Notes under the pieces: generated by a model
The model's input: the letters and a program-made list of their open reading frames with translations, nothing else
What the model was told of the DNA's origin: nothing
The model's database searches: none
Translations under genes and position numbers: made by a program
Assembly (NCBI GenBank): GCA_016765435.1
Contig: JAESPY010000219.1
Coordinates: 1-11,600, forward strand
Source: Emcibacter sp.
GTDB lineage: Bacteria; Pseudomonadota; Alphaproteobacteria; Sphingomonadales; Emcibacteraceae
DNA length: 11,600 nucleotides
Direction of reading: 5' to 3'
Shown here: one piece after another, positions 7,372-11,600 of the stretch
How positions within the stretch are numbered: the first letter of the stretch is position 1
Layout of the letters: each line of letters begins with the position of its first letter

Positions 7372-7824
7372 ATGAAAGTTCAGGTTCAAGATCAGGATTT
7401 TGACATTGCCGCAGAAATCAAAGAACTCTGCGGCGAACGTACGGATATTGGTGCGATAGTTACCTTCACCGGGCTAGTGTGTGACTTTCACGGGAATGAT
7501 AAAGTTCAGAAAATGACGTTGGAGCATTTTCCCGGCATGGCTGAAAAACAACTTGAGAAAATCTGTCACACGGCCACAGAGCGCTGGCCCTTACAAGGCG
7601 GCACCGTTATTCACCGCTATGGCCCCCTGCTCCCCGGTGACCAGATCGTTTTGGTTGTCATTCTGTCCGCCCACCGTGAAGCCGCTTTCAACGCCGCCGA
7701 ATTCATCATGGACTGGCTGAAAACCAATGCGCCCTTCTGGAAAAAAGAACAAACGTCCAAAGGCACCCATTGGGTCGAAGCCAAAGATGCCGACCTGATA
7801 AAAACCAAGGGCTGGAAAGAATAA
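7372..7824 (+). CDS. moaE: Molybdopterin synthase catalytic subunit
   Basis: MoaE binds precursor Z and, with two MoaD thiocarboxylates, builds the dithiolene of molybdopterin in the cytoplasm. Its 150 residues equal the E. coli length. Conserved parts are VTFTGLV (30-36), LEHFPGM (50-56), RWPL (71-74), IHRYGPLLPGD (80-90), SAHR (99-102) and the catalytic lysines K117 (DWLKT) and K124 (PFWKKE), matching E. coli K119 and K126. Residue 37 is Cys (TGT at 7480-7482), where E. coli MoaE and most relatives I know have Arg (Arg39). An AGGATAA/GGAA region overlapping the moaD stop supplies the RBS. The gene otherwise looks intact. The Cys could lower activity or be tolerated. Confidence 0.95.
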   Translation: MKVQVQDQDFDIAAEIKELCGERTDIGAIVTFTGLVCDFHGNDKVQKMTLEHFPGMAEKQLEKICHTATERWPLQGGTVIHRYGPLLPGDQIVLVVILSAHREAAFNAAEFIMDWLKTNAPFWKKEQTSKGTHWVEAKDADLIKTKGWKE

Positions 7825-7849
7825 ATTTCCCGAAACTGGTATTCTTCCA
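7813..7849 (+). repeat. Hairpin over the moaE stop codon
   Basis: TGGAAAGAATA (7813-7823) can pair with TATTCTTCCA (7840-7849) with one bulged A and a 16-base loop. The stem is A-T rich and lacks a T-run downstream (CATTTCCCCC), so termination is doubtful. It may mark the end of the uvrC-moaE transcript. Confidence 0.25.
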
Positions 7850-7911
7850 CATTTCCCCCTATGATTTTACCTGATACTTCAAGAACACAAAAAATATAAT
7901 GGGAGAACAGC

Positions 7912-8481
7912 ATGAGTATCTACCTAAGCCTTGGCGTCATATTATTTTGCCTGACACATTTATATCCTGTTATTTTTAGGGCCAACCGACAGGCAATAAT
8001 CGGAAAAATCGGCGAAAACCCCTACAAAGGCATATATTCCCTGTCGATCCTACTGTCCCTTGCCCTGATTATTTTCGGATGGCGGTCCAGTGATAGCCTA
8101 TATCTGTTTGACACCCCCGAATGGGGCCGTGGCGCGACCTCGATTCTGATGTATCTGGCCTTATTTCTGTTCATGTCTGCAAAGGCACAGAACAATGTGA
8201 AGCGCGTTATTCGTCACCCCCAGTTATGTTCGATTCTTCTTTGGGGAATCGCCCATCTCCTGTCCAATGGCGAAAGCCGGTCCCTTGTCCTATTCGGCAT
8301 ATTTGCACTCTGGGCACCGGTCATGATGTTTGTCTTAAATCGACGCGACGGTGCCTGGCAGAAACCAAATTCCAGCCCCATAATCAATGATCTAAAAACC
8401 GGTGGCATCGCCTTGATCGTTTATGCGGTACTGGTCTTTGGCCACAGTTATTTCACGGGTGTTTCGCTAGGAACCCAGTGA
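7912..8481 (+). CDS. NnrU-family integral membrane protein
   Basis: The protein has 189 residues and about six hydrophobic helices (roughly 2-22, 41-58, 76-92, 104-120, 125-143, 164-183). It carries the marks of the NnrU family: HL at 16-17, YSL at 42-44, RHP at 101-103, LWGIAHLLSNG at 110-120, RRDGAW at 144-149 and a late His at 178. The four His (16, 102, 115, 178) sit in or near membrane segments. NnrU was named from denitrification loci, and the family is related to the plant haem-containing zeta-carotene isomerase Z-ISO, so a haem-linked role is possible but unproven. GGGAG at 7901-7905, six bases before the ATG, is a strong RBS. It lies 87 bases after moaE and converges on the formyltransferase gene. 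No nir, nor or nar genes are in view, so a denitrification role should not be assumed. Confidence 0.82.
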   Translation: MSIYLSLGVILFCLTHLYPVIFRANRQAIIGKIGENPYKGIYSLSILLSLALIIFGWRSSDSLYLFDTPEWGRGATSILMYLALFLFMSAKAQNNVKRVIRHPQLCSILLWGIAHLLSNGESRSLVLFGIFALWAPVMMFVLNRRDGAWQKPNSSPIINDLKTGGIALIVYAVLVFGHSYFTGVSLGTQ

Positions 8482-8504
8482 TAAATGCGGGATTGAAGAA
8501 AGAC

Positions 8505-9260
8505 TTATTTCCCCAACTGTTCAAATAATTTGGAAATTTTATTATCATCGCTGTTAATTCTGTTGATCAGCTTTTTTGCGTCTGTGGGGGAGGCTTTAAT
8601 GGCGAGCCTTAAAAGGTCCATCCAATTGACGTTATTATTGGTTCTTACTTTTTCGATTTCATCAACGATGGCCAGTTTTGCCCGCGTACCATGATTTTCC
8701 TGATCATATTTTTCAAGATATTCGGCAATAGCAATAGTCCAGTCTCCTACGTCATCCATCATATCTGATTTCCGGTGATAGGAGCCAAAGCCTCTCTGTT
8801 TTTCGACCTTGTAATTACCTGCAAAAATATGATCGATATTATCCATAAATAATGCTTCAATCTCTGACTTCAAGCGATCATAAGTTGCCCGAAAACTATT
8901 CTCACCCTCAGAAAAATTGACATATTTCTGATAAATAACAGGCCCAGTATCAATGCCCTTATTAATTTCATGAATAGTCACCCCACCGGGTGTGTTTTCC
9001 ACAAAAGACCAAAAATTAGGATCACTGCCCCTGTTATAGGGAAGGTATGAAAGATGGAGGTTTAAAGCGGGGCGTTTCATGGAGGAAAAACATGTCTCGC
9101 TTATAATATGTTTATAACCATAACTGATCACCAGATCATACGCAGAAAAATCAGTGACAATCTCCGTCGTATGGTCAATCCTGCTAACACAGGATTTTTC
9201 TTCTATCCTGCTGATAAGGTTGCTATCCGTGCGCCCATATCCCAAAAACAATATTTTCAT
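8505..9260 (-). CDS. Formyltransferase-fold protein, probably sugar N-formyltransferase
   Basis: The 251 residues begin with a Rossmann-like strand (MKILFLGYG) and contain the formyltransferase active-site set: N67 and H69 in LNLHLSYLP, and D104 in GIDTGPVIYQ. These match the Asn-His-Asp triad of N10-formyl-tetrahydrofolate-dependent enzymes. LPYNRGSDPNFW is typical of the short, sugar-modifying members of polysaccharide loci and not of Met-tRNA formyltransferase (about 310 residues with an OB-fold tail). Residues about 175-251 lie beyond the catalytic fold; 205-248 is a helical, Asn- and Lys-rich segment (NNNVNWMDLLRLA). The gene starts 33 bases after glmS with only a weak GGCGGG as SD, so it is likely translated from the glmU-glmS transcript. 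It looks more AT-rich than glmS. The sugar substrate is unknown. Confidence 0.8.
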   Translation of the reverse strand: MKILFLGYGRTDSNLISRIEEKSCVSRIDHTTEIVTDFSAYDLVISYGYKHIISETCFSSMKRPALNLHLSYLPYNRGSDPNFWSFVENTPGGVTIHEINKGIDTGPVIYQKYVNFSEGENSFRATYDRLKSEIEALFMDNIDHIFAGNYKVEKQRGFGSYHRKSDMMDDVGDWTIAIAEYLEKYDQENHGTRAKLAIVDEIEKVRTNNNVNWMDLLRLAIKASPTDAKKLINRINSDDNKISKLFEQLGK

Positions 9261-9287
9261 TTACACCCGCCAAAAACTCATTTACAC
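9257..9287 (-). repeat. Duplicated start region before the formyltransferase gene
   Basis: The 10-base word TCATTTACAC occurs at 9257-9266 and 9278-9287, exactly 21 bases apart. On the minus strand each copy carries GTGTAAATGA. The upstream ATG (9279-9281) opens six codons (MSFWRV) and then the TAA directly abuts the annotated ATG in the same frame. Confidence 0.6.
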
Positions 9288-9293
9288 GTCATA

Positions 9294-11120
9294 TTATTCT
9301 ACCGTCACCGATTTTGCAAGATTTCTAGGTTGGTCCACATCTGTTCCCTTGGCAACCGCCACATGATAGGCTAGCAATTGCACAGGGATGGCATAAAGCA
9401 GCGGCGTAACAAATTCATCCAGCATAGGCAGGGCGATTGTTGCAATCGCATCCTGTCCATCCGTTTTTGCACCTTTTTCATCAGTAATGAAAATCACTTT
9501 ACCTTTACGGGCAATGACTTCCTGCATATTGGAGACGGTTTTCTCATAAAGCCGCCCACTTGGCGCAATAACAATAATCGGTACATTCTCATCAATCAGA
9601 GCGATCGGCCCATGTTTCATTTCGCCCGCCGCATAGCCTTCTGCGTGAATATAAGAAATTTCCTTAAGTTTCAGCGCGCCTTCCATGGCAATGGGAAATT
9701 CCAGTCCCCGCGCCAGATAAATCACATCCCGTGCTTTGGCAACTTCATCCGCAATGGCCATGATGGCTTCTTCGTGGTTCAACACCTCGGCCATACGCGC
9801 TGGTGCCTCGGTCAGCGCAACACATAGACGAGCTTCTTCTGCTGCGTCTATCTCGCCCCGCGCCACGGCAATCGCGATGGAAAGACAGGCTAGAACCGCA
9901 AGCTGACAGGTAAAGGCCTTGGTTGAGGCAACCCCCACTTCCGGCCCCGCATGAGTATGTAATACAATGTCGGATTCCCGTTCCATAGAGCTTTGGGGCA
10001 CATTCAGAATACTCAGAATATGTTGACCTTGTGATTTGGCATATTTCAGCGCGGCCAATGTATCAGCGGTCTCACCGGATTGTGAGATAAATATCGCCAA
10101 TCCCCCTTCCGGCATCACGGCCTCCCGGTAACGGAATTCGGACGCCACATCCACTTCCACATTAATTCGGGCCATCTGTTCCAACCAGTATTTTGTTACC
10201 TGCCCCGCATAAAAAGACGTGCCACAAGCAATGATCGTCACCCGGTCAACAGATGACAGATCAAAAGGCATATCCGGCAAATTAACATGACCATGAATTG
10301 GGTCAATCATGGTACCCAGCGTTTGGCCCACGACGGTCGGTTGCTCATGGATTTCCTTCATCATGAAATGACGGTAATTGCCCTTGTCAATCATACCTCC
10401 AGCAGCAGAAACCACCGTGACCGGACGAATAACTTCCCGGTTATCCACATCAAAAATACGAGCGCCTTCTCTGGTTAATTCAACCCGGTCGCCTTCTTCC
10501 AGATAGGTAATTCTATTGCTGAGTTGAGACAGGGCGATGGCATCGGAACCCAGATACATTTCCTCGTCCCCATAACCCATAACCAGCGGACTGCCCTTTC
10601 GCGCACCAATCAATAGATTATCTTCGCCCTCAAAAATTATTGCCAGCGCAAAAGCGCCTTCCAAATGTTTTAGAGCAGCGGCAGCGGCCTCTCTGGGGCT
10701 CATGCCCTGATCCAGAAAGTCGGTTATTAGATGAACAATGACTTCCGTATCGGTTTCGGTTTCCAGAATATGACCTTTGCCGGATAATTCTTCGCGCAAT
10801 TCCCGAAAATTCTCAATAATACCGTTATGAACAACCGCAACTTTTTCTGTTGTATGAGGATGGGCATTTTCCACTGTCGGCGCCCCATGGGTCGCCCAAC
10901 GGGTATGGCCGATACCGACCTCACCGGCCAGTGCATCGTCCTGCAATAGATTGGCTAGATTAACCAGTTTGCCTTCCGCACGCCGGCGATCAATTTTGTT
11001 GCCTGTTGGCAATGTCGCAATACCCGCAGAATCATAGCCGCGATATTCCAACCGCCGCAGACCATCCAATATCCGGGACGTCACTTCCTCTTTGCCAATA
11101 ATACCAATAATACCACACAT
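9294..11120 (-). CDS. glmS: Glutamine-fructose-6-phosphate aminotransferase (isomerizing)
   Basis: GlmS makes glucosamine-6-phosphate from fructose-6-phosphate and glutamine, the first step to UDP-GlcNAc. The 608 codons fit the usual length (E. coli 609). The N-terminal glutaminase has the nucleophile Cys2 (MCGIIGIIG), YRGYDSAG (27-34), GHTRWATHG (71-79) and HNG (98-100). Two SIS isomerase domains follow, with CGTSFYAG (299-306), ISQSGETADT (345-354), EVGVASTKAF (394-403) and GEMKHGPIALI (499-509). The C-terminus has the essential tail QPRNLAKSVTVE with Lys603. The ATG at 11118-11120 is preceded by AGGGG overlapping the glmU stop, so it is coupled to glmU (nine bases between them). No riboswitch is visible or expected. 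The Cys2 and Lys603 positions support an intact enzyme. Confidence 0.98.
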   Translation of the reverse strand: MCGIIGIIGKEEVTSRILDGLRRLEYRGYDSAGIATLPTGNKIDRRRAEGKLVNLANLLQDDALAGEVGIGHTRWATHGAPTVENAHPHTTEKVAVVHNGIIENFRELREELSGKGHILETETDTEVIVHLITDFLDQGMSPREAAAAALKHLEGAFALAIIFEGEDNLLIGARKGSPLVMGYGDEEMYLGSDAIALSQLSNRITYLEEGDRVELTREGARIFDVDNREVIRPVTVVSAAGGMIDKGNYRHFMMKEIHEQPTVVGQTLGTMIDPIHGHVNLPDMPFDLSSVDRVTIIACGTSFYAGQVTKYWLEQMARINVEVDVASEFRYREAVMPEGGLAIFISQSGETADTLAALKYAKSQGQHILSILNVPQSSMERESDIVLHTHAGPEVGVASTKAFTCQLAVLACLSIAIAVARGEIDAAEEARLCVALTEAPARMAEVLNHEEAIMAIADEVAKARDVIYLARGLEFPIAMEGALKLKEISYIHAEGYAAGEMKHGPIALIDENVPIIVIAPSGRLYEKTVSNMQEVIARKGKVIFITDEKGAKTDGQDAIATIALPMLDEFVTPLLYAIPVQLLAYHVAVAKGTDVDQPRNLAKSVTVE

Positions 11121-11129
11121 ATTCTGCCC

Positions 11130-11600
11130 CTATTTCTTATTTTGTTTTTGACGAAAAGCAGCTGCCCAGCCGCCAATTTCTCTTTGTTTAGCTCGCGTCA
11201 CCGCAAGCGCATCAACCGATACGTCACGGGTGACAACACTTCCTGCTCCGACAATCGCCCCATCACCAATTTTAACCGGCGCCACCAACGCAGTATTGGA
11301 ACCAATGAAAGCCCCCTTACCAATTTCTGTCAGAGCTTTGTTATAACCATCATAATTACAAGTAATCGTTCCCGCGCCGATATTTGCCCCGGCCCCGATG
11401 ATGGCGTCTCCAATATAGCTCAGATGGCTAACTTTCGCCCCGGCTTCAATTTTTGATTTTTTCACTTCGACAAAATTACCGATCTTAGCCCCTGCTCCCA
11501 CATCGGCTTTTGGCCGCAGTCTGGCATAGGGTCCAACTGTGGCACCCGTGCGGATAATAGCATCCTCAAAATGGCAAAAACCCTTGATGGTTACATCTTC
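11130..11600 (-). CDS. glmU: Bifunctional GlmU, C-terminal acetyltransferase part (5' end missing)
   Basis: The frame runs from the right edge to TAG at 11130-11132, giving 156 codons without stop. The GTG at 11499-11501 is internal, so the gene continues outside the window. What is seen is the left-handed beta-helix (hexapeptide repeats such as [12 protein letters not shown]) that acetylates glucosamine-1-phosphate. Recognisable residues are YARLRP (E. coli R333 region), NFVEVKK (K351 region), the catalytic His of HLSYIGDA (H363), [13 protein letters not shown] (N386-Y387) and [12 protein letters not shown]. The pyrophosphorylase domain (about 230 residues) is not in view. In the intact enzyme GlcN-1-P becomes GlcNAc-1-P, then UDP-GlcNAc. 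The end of the protein (RQKQNKK) is short and basic. It is directly upstream of glmS. Confidence 0.96.
   Translation of the reverse strand, partial: EDVTIKGFCHFEDAIIRTGATVGPYARLRPKADVGAGAKIGNFVEVKKSKIEAGAKVSHLSYIGDAIIGAGANIGAGTITCNYDGYNKALTEIGKGAFIGSNTALVAPVKIGDGAIVGAGSVVTRDVSVDALAVTRAKQREIGGWAAAFRQKQNKK

Noticed and set aside
7872..7900. Promoter before the NnrU gene (TATAAT at 7895-7900)
   Set aside because: The hexamer directly abuts the Shine-Dalgarno GGGAG, so a start point about seven bases on would cut off the RBS, and there is no acceptable -35.
9378..9827. 149-codon plus-strand frame opposite glmS
   Set aside because: Antisense to the conserved glmS isomerase domain; composition rich in His, Arg and Asn as expected of a shadow frame.
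11121..11129. glmS riboswitch/ribozyme
   Set aside because: Only nine bases separate glmU and glmS, and the ribozyme is known from Gram-positive bacteria.

Overview
The window looks like an ordinary chromosomal stretch of an alphaproteobacterium with moderate to lowish GC. The grounds are the gene order uvrC-pgsA-moaD-moaE, the tail-to-head glmU-glmS pair, an alphaproteobacterial style FolB, and a cluster of GANTC sites (the CcrM methylation motif of this class) upstream of uvrC. A PrsT-type TPR protein suggests an exosortase/PEP-CTERM exopolysaccharide system. An Emcibacter/Kordiimonas/Sneathiella-like lineage is possible, but this is only an impression. No mobile element, tRNA, rRNA or CRISPR array is visible.

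Layout. Bases 1-2519 (+) hold the 3' part of a large TPR-repeat gene (prsT). Bases 2645-3628 (+) encode a CaCA-type Na+/Ca2+ antiporter, and 3713-4117 (+) encode dihydroneopterin aldolase (folB). A 503-base stretch (4118-4620) carries no long gene. It holds a possible 42-residue minus-strand ORF, a hairpin, DnaA-box-like sites including one perfect TTATCCACA, three close GANTC sites and an AT-rich segment with a CtrA-like site. Bases 4621-7824 (+) are the uvrC-pgsA-moaD-moaE run, followed by an NnrU-family membrane protein (7912-8481, +). The strand then switches. Reading leftwards from the right edge, the minus strand carries the 3' end of glmU, glmS, and a sugar-formyltransferase-like gene that meets the NnrU gene tail to tail with 23 bases between them.

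Function. GlmS and GlmU make UDP-N-acetylglucosamine for peptidoglycan, lipopolysaccharide and exopolysaccharide. The formyltransferase 33 bases downstream of glmS probably modifies an amino sugar in the same pool. PrsT belongs to export or sorting of surface polysaccharide and PEP-CTERM proteins. MoaD and MoaE together form molybdopterin synthase; UvrC is the repair endonuclease; PgsA starts phosphatidylglycerol synthesis; FolB acts in folate synthesis.

Most notable points: (1) the DnaA/GANTC/CtrA-like cluster upstream of uvrC; (2) MoaE has Cys at the position of E. coli Arg39, one base from an Arg codon; (3) the formyltransferase has an unusual C-terminal helical module and a duplicated in-frame start region; (4) a possible unlisted small basic protein at 4178-4306. 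I did not find convincing evidence of a wholly new system.
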